Shown here piece by piece: positions 45,558-56,014 of a stretch of DNA of 64,000 nt. Made by a program: the position numbers and the translations under genes. Within the stretch, counting starts at the first letter, position 1. The number at the start of each line of letters is the position of its first letter. Below the pieces are notes generated by a model. The model was not told the DNA's origin. It searched no databases and saw only the letters and a list, made by a program, of their open reading frames with translations. Origin of the DNA: Torymus aiolomorphi (taxonomy: Eukaryota; Arthropoda; Insecta; Hymenoptera; Torymidae); NCBI GenBank assembly GCA_036365515.1, contig CM070875.1:95295128-95359127 (forward strand), in the 5' to 3' direction.

Positions 45558-46409
45558 GAGTGTGATTCTTAGCTTTGTAAAGAAAGCATCGATACGAGGA
45601 AGTACAATTCTTTATGTGACATTTCCCTAAGCAATTAGAACAAAGATTAGACGTCTTAATAAGCTCTTTCCGGTCGGGAATCGTCTTATTGAGAAATTGT
45701 TCACACCGCTTTATGAAATGAGGTTTATTACATAGCAAACATTTCTGTTTCTCAGAATTTTTCGGGTTTTGAGGCAACACTTGGTGAGAATAAGCCGAAT
45801 GAGCATTGTTATGTTCGGGCTTTCGCGATTTTGAATTAGGTGATTGAGTTTTAAGGAAGAAGTTTTAGTAACTACTTCGATGGCCTCTAGAGTGAGGATT
45901 TGACTGCGAAGAAATGCTAGGAGTTACTCCATTGTCGGTGGATCGGCACTATCACCTAGGTGCCTTTCCCATTCTTTACGTGTATTTAAGATGAGCTGCC
46001 TAAGCGCAAAATGTACCATTAGGTCACTTCCTAAAGAAGCCGCTCTATTAAAGGATATTAGGCTAGTTGTAGAATTGAAAAGTTCCCTGTAGATGCGTTT
46101 AATTTCTGACGAGATGTCTGACTTCATGGGTTTGACTGAGAAGATTTCTGAAATATGGGAGCTAACAATAGGACGTTGATTTTCGTAATATTCGATTAAA
46201 GCTGCCCATGCTCGTTCATAATTATCATCCGAAATGGGAAGAGATTTAATTTTCTCAAGTGTATCACCTGTAAGAAGAGTGCGAAGATAATGCAATTTCA
46301 TAACAGGCGATAAGTCCTCGCGACGATGAATGACTGCGCGATAAACGTCCATAAAATTTTCCCAATCCAAGAATTTACCGGAAAATTTTGGTATATCTAT
46401 TTTTGGCAA
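45370..46409 (-). pseudogene. BEL/Pao gag with zinc knuckles
   Basis: 45924-46409: MPKIDIPKFSGKFLDWENF, FMDVYRAVIHRREDL, KLHYLRTLLTGDTLEKIKSL, typical of Pao Gag. 45370-45780: CLLCNKPHFIKRCEQF and LCSNCLGKCHIKNCTS are CCHC-type knuckles. A frame break lies near 45780-45924. Confidence 0.88.
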
Positions 46410-46439
46410 CGATTGAAATGATGTATTAGCAGTTTGACG

Positions 46440-46505
46440 ATGTGTTAGCAGAGAGGGAGGGAGGAAGGGAGGGAGGGAGGGAGAGAGAGAGGGAGGGAGA
46501 GAGAG
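46440..46505. repeat. Purine simple repeat (ggga/gaga)
   Basis: Strand-asymmetric runs of ggga and gaga between the BEL element and the LINE. Confidence 0.9.
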
Positions 46506-46748
46506 TATTCAATTAAGTAACTCTCTCCCTCTAAAATAAAGAAGTACATTGAAATGACGGACTATCCAACGCATCCTATTTACCCTAGATACCTAGGTAA
46601 ATAGAAAGTCTACATATCCAGCAGAAGGTACCGACAAGAAGAGAGAGAATAGCAAGTGTTGACTCGAGAGTTTTGCAACAGTCCCGTAACGCGGTGATAG
46701 CATCACCAATGAGCCAAAACACGGAGATAATAACAACAACAATACAAA

Positions 46749-47541
46749 ATGGATAGTAGTATAAATTTGATTGCGGATATACAAAATGATATAATTAATA
46801 GAGACTATAATTGCGACGACAAAGGTGAACTAAACAAATGCATGGCTTTAGAAAAGGAAGTACTTTTAAATGTAAATATAAGAGGCCTAAATGCGAATTT
46901 TAACAATTTACTTGCTTTCCCAAAAAGCCTTGTGATAAAGCCATGCATATTTGTTTGCAGTGAAACACGGAAACTTGTACACCCTAAATCGTTTAATATA
47001 ACTGGGTATGTACAAAATGTACTATAACAAAAGTTATATTAATCAAAATGATGGTCTGGTAGTTTACATAAGCGACTACATTACTGAAATGACCGAAGTT
47101 ATAAATATTAATAATCTTAAAATAATAAATTCTAAAATTGCAATAGAAAACAATAGAGAAATATTATTATCTGCACTATATAGATCACATGATATAACTA
47201 AAACGGAATTCCTCTTACACCTAAAAAAATTAATAGAGCATAACAGCAAGTTTAAAAATAATCTAATTATGGGAGATTTTAACTTTGACATTTCAAATCA
47301 AGATAAACTTAATCAACAATTTTTACATATACTCTTGAAGCATGGTTATTGCCCAGGCTTTTGTAATATTACCAGACCATCAGATAAAACAGGCATTACA
47401 GGAACTTGCATAGATAATATTTTTATTAAATTCTATAAAATAGCCTATAGAACTTTTACACTTCGTATACCACTTACTGACCATTTTCCACTTTTTATGT
47501 CAATAAATAAGATAAGAACTATTGCAAATATAGATACCATA
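46749..47541 (+). pseudogene. LINE endonuclease (AP-endonuclease type), 5' part
   Basis: The APE endonuclease nicks the target to prime reverse transcription. Pieces: LLNVNIRGLNANFNNLLAF (46749-47027), then after a frame change NDGLVVYISDYI, ILLSALYRSH, NLIMGDFNFDI (GDFN, catalytic), CIDNIFI and LTDHFPLFMSI (terminal H) to about 47541. It is then cut by the hairpin-rich element at 47546 and resumes at 49655. Confidence 0.9.
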
Positions 47542-48005
47542 AAACTGTCACGGGGTGGTTATTTGGGCTAAGACGCGTTTTACCTGCCCGTCTTAGCGGT
47601 TCAACTCCGGGTCCTCCGGTTCAACTCTCGGAGACCCAATAGCCAGATTAGCAGCAGATGCTACAACGTCGTGCAATGCTTAACCTAATCTGGTTACTTA
47701 CCGTGCAACAGGCAAGTCGAAGACTTGCGCTTTGCTTCTCACCAGTGACTCGAACTCTCCTCTCGTTCACTGGTTCATGTGCCGGCTGCTCAGATGAAAC
47801 GATACGTTTTCTCTTACGTAATGACCGCGGAGGCGGTGGGGAGCGGGGAATGGCTAAGGTCGCGAAATAACAACTCGAGCGGTTAAAGTTAATAATAAAA
47901 GACTATTGTTTATTGAATGAAAGGTAAAAGGTTTGTAAATGACTAGAAATACATGCTAAGTAAAGTTAGATATGTGCGAGACAGTTTAAATAAGCGAAAG
48001 CCCTA

Positions 48006-48540
48006 CCCTACTGAAAAATCTCACGTGAGATCTCAGGTGAGAACTCACATGAGATCCCACGTGAGATCTCACGCCGAAAGCTCATCTGGAATTCTGGACC
48101 GCGAGCTGCTAAAATTCCTTCGATGATAAAAAATCAGTTTCAGGGAATTAGTAGTCGCCTATTAGGTTACGCCACCTCGCAGATAAGTTCAAAAATCTAC
48201 GTTTTGAAGCGTTTTAGCCATATTTTACATTTTTAGAAATTATACACATGAGATCTCACGTGGAATCTCATGTTCCAAATTTCTCACGTGAAATCTCACT
48301 GAGATCTCACGTGAGATCTCATGTGTCAAATTTCTAAAAATGTAAAAAATGGCTAAATCGCTTCAAAACATAGATTTTTGAACTTATCTGGGGGGTGGCG
48401 TAACCTAATAGGCGACTCCTAATTCCCAGAAACTGACTTTTCATCATTAAAGAGATTTTAGCAGCTCGCGGACCAGAATTCCAGATGAGATTTTGGCGTG
48501 AGATCTCACATGAGATCTCATGTGAGATTTTTCAGTAGGG
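48006..48540. mobile_element. 535-bp foldback element with CCCTACTGAAAAA ends, TA duplication
   Basis: Left end ccctactgaaaaatctcacg, right end the reverse complement through cagtaggg. TA on both sides (48004-48005 and 48541-48542). The two halves are near-complete inverted copies, with centre at about 48270. Both ends and the middle carry arrays of small palindromes (cacgtgagatctcacgtgag, gagatctca). It shares its ends with the element at 9788-10941. Confidence 0.9.
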
Positions 48541-48802
48541 TACCTAACGGTGCGCCAGCACAATTCTACAGACGTCAGCTATCTCGGAGGCTGACGTCGC
48601 GCTCGCGGTAATCTATACTGCGCACGTGAGGTATAATACGCCACACGTGCACGGTATTATACCCGCACGCTCGCCGAGTAAAGTGGCGAGTTGAGAGAGC
48701 GGCCGCGATCGCCGCGCAATGCACACACGCATAAGTGCAGAGGAGAGAGAGAACAGTGGCGCTGCTCGTCAGCGCACTTGTTGCGCTCGGTTGCCGGTTT
48801 AA

Positions 48803-48951
48803 CCTTTAGAGGACGGGATGGCCCCTATACGGGCCATGCCCATGATCGACCCTTTACATGTGTTAGTTTTGAGATGTGAGACATCACAAAAACTCGATTT
48901 CTATAGAAAAGTGAGAGAAAACAGTAAACCCAAATCTCCGTCCTCTAAAGG
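48803..48951. mobile_element. 149-bp piggyBac-type MITE, TTAA duplication
   Basis: cctttagaggacgg and ccgtcctctaaagg are perfect terminal inverted repeats flanked by TTAA (48799-48802 and 48952-48955). TTAA targets and CCTT-type ends are hallmarks of piggyBac elements. The interior has ggcccctatacgggcc. No protein. Confidence 0.88.
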
Positions 48952-49654
48952 TTAAACAACCGAAAACTTAACCTTGTCGACCTTGTGAAGGCAAGAGCCC
49001 AAGACCCGCTCTCTCTCCGCACTTGCTCTCTCCGCACGAGAGTGCCTATTCGAAGCCGCTGTCCAGATACGACGAGCCTGGACAAAGGCTTACGCGTAAT
49101 TACCCGCGGCGCGGATAATATGTGCACGCTTACTGTTCAGATAGGTTACATTGATACGGTGTGGCCTAGGTTTCTCGCGGGCATCCTCGCTGCTCGTCTG
49201 GCTTCATGGTACCACCTTACGTGGTCCTCACTGGTGCTCCCATGCCAGGCGAACAGGATTACTGCATGAGGATGTTTCTTGTATACCCAGTACGACAGGT
49301 AGCATCAGCCTGCCGTACAGTCTGGGAACACTTCACGTACTTTCCCTGTAAGTACGTGAAGTCATACTTTTCCGGCAGAGTAAATGGCCTCAGTAAAGCA
49401 CACTACTTCTTTACTGAGGTTGAGCGAGTGACAAAACACATTGTCACTCGCGAAATTCGCGATAACAAAATCCGCGAACTCGCACGCGTGTATCTCTCAC
49501 GAGTGGTAACAACAAGATGGATGCCGGGCGCTCTCGCGCCGGCACGCTCGTCATGTCGTCGATGCAGCTCAAATTCTGCATCGGCGCGCCATTTAACGTT
49601 CGCTATAACGAACTTATTAATTACCGACGTCGGTACGGCAGGCCGTGACAAAAC

Positions 49655-49969
49655 ATAAATTACAATAAACTCAGGACAGCCGCGGATTCAATAAACTGGA
49701 GTGAATTGTCACTAATAAATGATCCAAATGTAGCTTTAAATAACCGTATTGATAAAATAAAAATTTGTCTATGCAAAGTTGATTATAAAATAATAAATAA
49801 TAAAAATAAAAAGATGAGACCTAGGAATAATTGGATAACTAAGGCAATTGTGAAATCTTGTACTACCAAAGAAAAACTGTATAAATTATGGAAAAAGGAT
49901 CCTTATAATAATAGGAAAAGAGAAGCATATAAGAATGTTACCAATATCTTAAAGAATATTATAAATAAA
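49655..49969 (+). pseudogene. LINE middle segment (linker between endonuclease and RT)
   Basis: Reads NYNKLRTAADSINWSELSL, NDPNVALNNRIDKIKICL, MRPRNNWITKAIVKS and LYKLWKKDPYNNRKREAYKN, the stretch typical of CR1/Jockey-type LINEs before the RT. It is flanked by the hairpin-rich element and the 6-kb TIR element. The frame differs by one step from the 5' part. Confidence 0.82.
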
Positions 49970-50789
49970 CCCTGGCAGAAAATAGTTCTATTTTTTCTGT
50001 TTTTTTTCTGTTTTTCTCTGTTTATTCTTATTTGTTTCGATTTTTTAAAACTTTTTTCTGTTTTATTCTGTCTTCTTCTGTACGAATTGGAACATTGGAT
50101 ATAGAAAATAATCAGAAAAAAACAAAAAAAAAAATAAATAAAAATGAACAAAAACAATAATATATAAAGAAAAACAAAAACAAATAGATAAAGACAATGA
50201 CAAAATTACCAAACTCTATTTTATTAAATAATTAAATTAAACAGTAAAAAAACAGAAAAAAACAATAACATATAAAGAAAAACAAAAATAAATACATAAA
50301 GACAATGGGGAAATTTTTTTTAAAATCATATGTTTTAAGATGTTAAATAGTGGCATATTTTGAATTTTGTTCGTTTCTTATTTTCTTTAAGGAATGTTTA
50401 CATAATGTGCCTTGCGCCAAGGCACACGATTCAGTAGTTCGGTTTGTGAATTTCCTACTGAACAGTAACATAATATTGTCAGTCACTTTATGATTTATTA
50501 GTAGTTGCGCCACACAAGACCGTATACTCTTTCCATATCTATACAAATTGCTATAGAAGAGATTGGTTGGTTTGGAAAGCATTGCATATGTTTGTTTCAG
50601 TGTTCTTTCGGAGCTCGTGCTGCTTTCTTTCCGCCGCGCCTGGACGTTAGCGCCGCGTATCTGCGCGGCCGTGTGGAGTACTAACGCCGTAGTATCAACG
50701 CTTGGAGTTTTCGTGCGTGCGTGCCGTATACATAAACACATGTGTCGTCCGATTCCCGGTGTTGACTGCGTTGTATGCCCTTCTCGGCG

Positions 50790-51168
50790 ATGACAGCTTC
50801 GATTGAAGTAAATACGGTATTCCGGCAGGTGTATTTCTCCTCCTCGTGTCCGCTGGCTAGTGGCGATTCGGTGGGGACGAGAGCAGACCTGGTAAGCACC
50901 TCTGACGTTCCTAACCTCTGATAGGTATGCTGATGGTACTGATGTTTTCTTGCAGGTTGCTGGGGCAGCGAGAAGAGCGAACAACCACCACAGCTGTCAG
51001 CTGTACTCTCCAGTTGGCAATGTTGTTAGTGTCGATTATTTATTACCTATATGTGGTTTTTAGGTGCTCTATTCTCTCTCTGCGTGGCTCCCAGATGATC
51101 AGCTGCTCTGCGGTTTGGGCTATGTCAACTTCCCTGCTGTGGCTGTCCTAGACAATGATGTGACTTGA
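50790..51168 (+). CDS. Tentative two-exon frame inside the 6-kb element, function unknown
   Basis: ATG at 50790 opens 34 codons ending at a gtaagc donor (50892). A 64-bp intron ends in ttttcttgcag (50955). The second exon continues in frame with VAGAARRANNHHSCQLYSP and VDYLLPICGF, meets a TAG, then YSLSAWLPDDQLLCGLGY and NFPAVAVLDNDVT before a TGA at 51166. The composition is coding-like and differs from the AT-rich surroundings. I recognise no family. The internal TAG, or a second unrecognised intron ending in gtttttag, means it may be a captured and decaying fragment. No expression evidence is available here. Confidence 0.25.
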
Positions 51169-51169
51169 A

Positions 51170-53200
51170 GATCTTTGTCCGTCTTTTCTCCTAGTTGATG
51201 TAGCTGATCGGAGGGCTGCCAGCAGATTGATCATCGTAGTGAGCAGGCTAGTGTCCATGAGGTAGAGCCAGTCTAGACCATCCAAACCCACTGGGCTACT
51301 TCTGCAGCTTCCTCAATGATCTTCGAGTGTCAGTGCTTTAGAATGTGAGGAGGCAGGTAGAGAAAGCAGGGGAAACTTAAAAGGTGTAGGGTGTGTGTTT
51401 AGAGGTAATGCGGATAGGTAGATTCAACCCATCGCTTAGTTCTTTTTAGTAATTTCTAGTTTTCACCAGGATATGGGAACTCGCCTCAGGGGATCTGTTG
51501 AATAATAATACATTATTGTGTATTCCGCAGACTTTCCAGCGAGACTTGCCTAGCTAAGGTTTTCTGCCACGCTGTAAGTCTGACAAAGTCAGCTGGCATT
51601 TATTTTCTTTGGGACATGGCCATTTGCCATGTTATAAACCTTTGATTTGATGCCAATCTATAGTAATTGGTAACTTCATCAATTTTCAATCAAATGATGT
51701 AGTTGTAAATTTGCTTGATTTTATTTAATACTGTATTGGCATAATTTTATTTAATACTGTATTTGCATGATTTTATTTAATATTGATAATTACTTTATCA
51801 ATTTGCTATCGTAGATTGTATTCTTAATTTTGCATGATATTATTTAATCTTCAGCAATTGATAAATTCTTTACTGATCTGCAATATAATATTATTTATGT
51901 ATTGTATCGCATTATTTATATCAGTATTTTTGTATTTATCGACTTGCAATCAAATGTCATTATTATAATTTTGCATGCTATTATTTATCACCATAGTAAT
52001 ATGGATTCCTTTATGAATCTGCAATGGAAATAATGTTTTTATGATTTTGCATGTTTTAAAAAGTTGCAGTATATGTATACTGCAGCATTACTATCAGTAT
52101 GTGTATTGCATTACATTATAGACTGTTTCTATACAGTTTCAAATATAAAGTTTTGTTCGTAATCAAATTTCTAGTTTTGGGAATTTTAAAAAATATTAAT
52201 TTTATAAAAAAACAATTATTTTGTATACACTCATTATTCAAAAGAGACTAAGTAGATTTTTCTGCAAGATTCCTGTCTCTGAATAAGTTAGTAATCTCCT
52301 AATAAATCTAATTTCGATTCAATGGTCTCCGCTAACATGATCAATTGCTTACCACTATTAGCAAAGCATGATATTAAAGATTAATAATGTTTGATTTATA
52401 GGAAATAACAAAATTAATAGTGCATGATTTATAGGAAATAAGAAAATTAATAGTGCATGATTTATAAGAAATAAGAAAATTCAGAATGCATGATATTAGA
52501 AATAAGAAAATTCAGAATGCATGATATATTATAAATAAGAAAATTCATAATGCATGTTGTAAAACAGTTGTGTCTAAGAATACTAGTGCATGTATTGTTG
52601 CCATATTTAGTACTATTATGTATCAAAGAATTACTATTAGTATGCAATTGCAGTACATGATAGAATGTTTCTATACAGTTTGAAATGTATAATGTTGTTT
52701 GTAAACAAATTTCCAGTTTGAAAATGGATTTTAAAAAATATCAAGTTTACAAGAAAAGAATCTTGTACAAAAAACTAAATTACAACTTCTCTTATACTAT
52801 GCATGGCATCTGTGACTATTTTTTGGAACTAAAAGTTCCATCTACTGTTTCATATACAATAGTTGGCACCACCTACATTGTCGACTAAACCCAACATGAT
52901 TTTTGTGGCGTATCACATGGCCTTAAATACCATTTATTAATGTATTTAAACGTATTCAAGTAACTTTAATAGTTCAAGAATAATTTAATAATTTTAAAAA
53001 ATTACTATGATTGATTAAATACTACTGATTAATGTATTTAAACATATTAAATGACTTTGTAAATGTTATTATGAAAACGTTATAAGAATAAAATACTTAG
53101 TTTATTTAAAAAATGATTTATTTATTTCTAAAAAATCCTTAAATATAAAAATATAATTTATTTATTCGAAGTAAAATTAACTAACAAAAATTTGTTTCAT
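51170..53200. other. AT-rich interior of the 6-kb element
   Basis: From about 51640 to 52140 it repeats ttttatttaatactgtatt and gcatgattttatttaat several times. No gene is recognised. The tandem block at 52381-52560 is listed separately. Confidence 0.5.
52381..52560. repeat. ~35-41-bp tandem repeat, about 5 copies
   Basis: Units of the form tgcatgatttataggaaataagaaaatt, with progressive divergence from left to right. Confidence 0.85.
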
Positions 53201-54139
53201 AAATTATGTGTTATATTTTCCTGTTAGTTTCTATTTTTCATTATTAATTCTCGTTTACTTCTATATATTAAAATTTTTTTTTATATATTCAAATTTTTTT
53301 CTGTGTATTTTAATTTTTTTCTGTTTATTTTCGTTTTTTTCTATTCCTATTGTTCCAATTCGTACTAACAAAAGCAAAAAAAAACACAACTTGGAATAAA
53401 AATTGTAACGATGTGCGTTTTCTGCACCTCCGTGATAAAAGTAGCGACACGATGAGCTCATTTAAAAAACTATGTGGCGGAGGGTGACACGCGAAACCTC
53501 GACACTGAGCTATGTGTACACGGTTGTACACATAGCTAATCTCGGGGTTTTGATTCTGTCGAGGTACACCAACACACTCACGAGGCGAGCAGACGACGAC
53601 AACGTACAGCAGTCGCACCGCCCTGGAGTCAGCACCGACGGCGAAGAGCAGCAACGTTGAGAGAGAAAGACGGGGCGAGATGAGGCGTGATGAGCACGGT
53701 AGCCACCTGTTCGCGCGGTCGCAGACGACGCACACGGTAATTAGCACTGTGCGCCGAATGCGAACGTGTCCACGTGTGCTTGGCCGCCATGATGCTCCAC
53801 AGCAGCAGCCGAGGAGTCATGCCAGCCACCGTCGCACACCCACGCGCCACCCACTACCCTACGCGCACATCACGACACCGGCACTAACACACGCGAGCCG
53901 CGGAAGCTCGTACAGGCTGCGCGACGGCCACGAGACCGGCAACGACGCAAAATAGAGAGAGACGGAGTACGCGACGAGACACCGATGCTGCGCGGACTGA
54001 GCAAGGGGGAGAGGCGACCGCGGCAGTCTACGCACTGCGGAGCGAGCGAGAGAGTGCGTAGCGGCGCACCAATATGACTGAGGGAGATAGCGTGCGCAGC
54101 GGCACAATGTAGAAGAAGGAGCCGCCGTCGCGAGTCGCG

Positions 54140-54465
54140 ACGCATGAGAGCAAGAGAGAGCGAGAATCCGGCTCGGTAACCTGCGAGCTGCACACGGCTG
54201 AGAGTATCAGGGGGAGAGAGATACTGCGCCGCGGCGCACAGGTGTATGAGAGCGAGAGAGAGCGAGAGCCCAGCTCGGTAGCCTGCGAGCTGCACACGGC
54301 CGAGAGTATCGGGGGGGAGAGAGATACTGCGCAGCGGCGCACAAGTGTATGAGAGCGAGAGAGAGAGAGCGAGAGCCCGGCTCGGTAGCCTGCGAGCTCC
54401 ACACGGCCGAGAGTATCGGGGGGAGAGAGATACTGCGCAGCGGCGCACATGTAGGAGGGAGAGAG
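54140..54465. repeat. ~105-bp tandem repeat, three copies
   Basis: Anchored on gctcggtagcctgcgagct at 54171, 54273 and 54380 (spacings 102 and 107 bp), each followed by cacacggc(c/t)gagagtatc and gagagatactgcgc. Confidence 0.9.
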
Positions 54466-54957
54466 ACCGCCGCATCAAAGCGTGGAGGCGCGCCGCCGCC
54501 TAAAGGCGCGCCACCACTAAGCGGAGAGAATTAAGCCAGGTTATGCCGATTCAAAATCCGCGCGCAACAGGTGGCAGCAGGAATCGACCCGGCGATCGTT
54601 GCCGTCGCGCCTGGCCAATCACAGCCACCGTTCGAGTAATTAGAGCCCTAATTGGGTTAAATGAATAAGTTTCAACACAAATGGAAAAAGAAACTCACGA
54701 CGCGCGCCGATACCTGCTGCCAACCTGCCCACCGACCGATCTGATTTAATGAGAGTGAGAGAGAAAGAGAGAGACGCCACCGAGGAAGAAGACGGAAGCG
54801 AGCAGGCACCGCTTCCTTCTTCTTCACTCAGTCCTGGATTGTCGTGTAGTGCACATCGCAGTCTTAATTTTGTTGCGAGGGTTTTTTTTGTTGAATAGTA
54901 GTTTGTGAGAGTTTTGAATAGTAGTTTGTGAGAGTTTTGAGTAGTAGTTTGGGAGAG

Positions 54958-55090
54958 TGCTGAGAGAGAGAGAGGGAGAGAGAAAGAGAATAGTGGACGT
55001 AGAAAAAGTCAGGAGAAGAGAGAGAGGAGGAGAAGATAAGAGAGAGAGTAGTGGGTCACAGCCAACTTGTGACTCGCGTTGTACGCCACC

Positions 55091-55129
<39 letters not shown>

Positions 55130-55170
55130 GAGAGAGAGAGAGCGAGAGAGAGAGAGAGAGAAGGTGGAAG
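54958..55170. repeat. (GA)n-rich low-complexity run
   Basis: Long stretches of gagaga; open frames across it on either strand are artefacts. Confidence 0.95.
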
Positions 55171-56014
55171 GTCCGTACTAGCGGCAGCGACGAGCGACGG
55201 TAAGATTTTAGTTGCTGTCGTCGGGAGGCACTTTTGTTTCTGCCCCTCGACCCTCAATTTTATCTACTTTCTTGTGTATGTGCGAGCGATAACTCCCAGC
55301 GGGGAGGAAGTAGGAGCGAATCTCTCTCGCGTATGCGCGAATAACCGGCATGAGACGCCGGAGCGGCCATTTGGCCATTTTGTTAACCGCGTCCGCGAAA
55401 TATATGTGCCGCGCTTACCGTCCACCGCCGCGAGAAGAAGTTGAGACTACCATTAAAGGCATTATTACTAAATTGCGTTTGGAGTTTTCTTTTACTGTGA
55501 TTGTGTTGTTCTGTTGTTCCGTGGTTTCCTGTGCGTACGTGAGTGACTATTCGGGGTACGAATAATTACACGCGCTGCTGCCCCGTTCGCATATTTTCTT
55601 TCCGTAGTCACCGAGGGTATCGGCCGCCCCAGGCCGTCGCAACGCCGTCCACGCCCAGAGAGGAGGAAGAGTCTATAGCTAGGCAGAGGAGACGGAGGTA
55701 ACGCGTCGTCGCCGTGGTCTGGCGCCCCACCCAAAACTAAATTTTAACCGCGCTCGCACGTTACCGCACCGAGAGTTAGGGTTCTTGTGGGAGTTGGAAG
55801 CGGTTCGTGAAATTCTATCGCGAATTAAAAGCCCTCAGGGCGAGCAATAACGTTGTTGAGGGGGTGGAAAATACGCAGCGTTACAAAATAAATAGAGAAG
55901 AACAACGGTAAACAGAAAGAAACAGAAAAAAGCAGAAAAAAAAACAGAAAAAAAAAAAAAAAATTATAAAAAATAGAAAAAAACAAAGAAAAGCAGAACT
56001 ATTTTCCGCCAGGG

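Larger units (their letters stand above)
41885..46409 (-). mobile_element. BEL/Pao retrotransposon, degraded
   Basis: Minus-strand order: gag (46409-45370), protease (45557-44688), reverse transcriptase (44580-43585), RNase H (43421-43140), integrase (43252-41885). Frames are broken between and within the domains. I could not delimit LTRs; the 3' one should lie below 41885 and the 5' one near 46410-46700. Confidence 0.9.
47546..49650. mobile_element. 2.1-kb GC-rich solo-LTR-like element made of serial hairpins
   Basis: Starts tgtcacgg and ends ccgtgaca. The 4-bp target duplication AAAC lies on both sides (47542-47545 and 49651-49654). A TGT...ACA terminus with a 4-bp duplication is typical of Gypsy LTRs, so I read it as a solo LTR (inference); no internal coding is seen. 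It contains at least 18 short hairpins, e.g. 47567-47597, 47609-47637, 47643-47693, 47712-47728, 47741-47774, 48571-48598, 48630-48663, 48670-48690, 49061-49083, 49286-49326, 49331-49361, 49388-49419, 49425-49450, 49522-49544, 49560-49583, 49598-49613 and 49623-49636. A foldback element (48006-48540) and a piggyBac-type MITE (48803-48951) are nested in it. Confidence 0.8.
53404..55885. mobile_element. 2.5-kb GC-rich solo-LTR-like element, AAAT duplication
   Basis: Starts tgtaacgatgtgcgttttct; the end read on the other strand is tgtaacgctgcgtattttcc, so the termini are inverted repeats of nearly 20 bp. AAAT duplicates at 53400-53403 and 55886-55889. GC-rich, with tandem repeats and long GA runs. 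A strong hairpin lies at 53508-53537 inside a larger one (53497-53564). No protein is recognised; long minus-strand frames at 53870-54478 are repeat artefacts. It inserted into the right arm of the 6-kb TIR element. Confidence 0.72.
49970..56014. mobile_element. 6-kb TIR element with CCCTGGC ends inside the LINE
   Basis: Left end ccctggcagaaaatagttct; right end agaactattttccgccaggg, its mirror with one mismatch. The inverted repeats continue as T-rich (left) and A-rich (right) arms full of ctgttttt/aaaaacag words. aa lies on both sides, a possible 2-bp duplication. Removing it joins NIINK to AKELYDKKQIE in the LINE. The right arm is itself split by the solo-LTR-like element at 53404-55885. 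A second inverted pair, tacgaattggaa (50081) and ttccaattcgta (53353), shows the arms extend inward. No transposase is recognised. Confidence 0.8.

Noticed and set aside
47590..47640. tRNA-like B-box words (ggttcaactccgg, ggttcaactct)
   Set aside because: No matching acceptor, D or anticodon arms; the words are parts of the serial hairpins of the solo-LTR-like element.
50343..50984. 213-codon minus-strand frame
   Set aside because: No domain or family resemblance, and it overlaps the better-supported spliced plus-strand frame; probably chance.
53870..54478. Long minus-strand frames (up to 202 codons)
   Set aside because: They run through GC-rich tandem repeats with serine/leucine/arginine low complexity and no recognisable domain.
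55716..55740. tggcgccccaccc as a retroviral-type primer binding site
   Set aside because: It is not preceded by an LTR end (CA) and lies inside the element defined by the TGTAACG ends and AAAT duplication.
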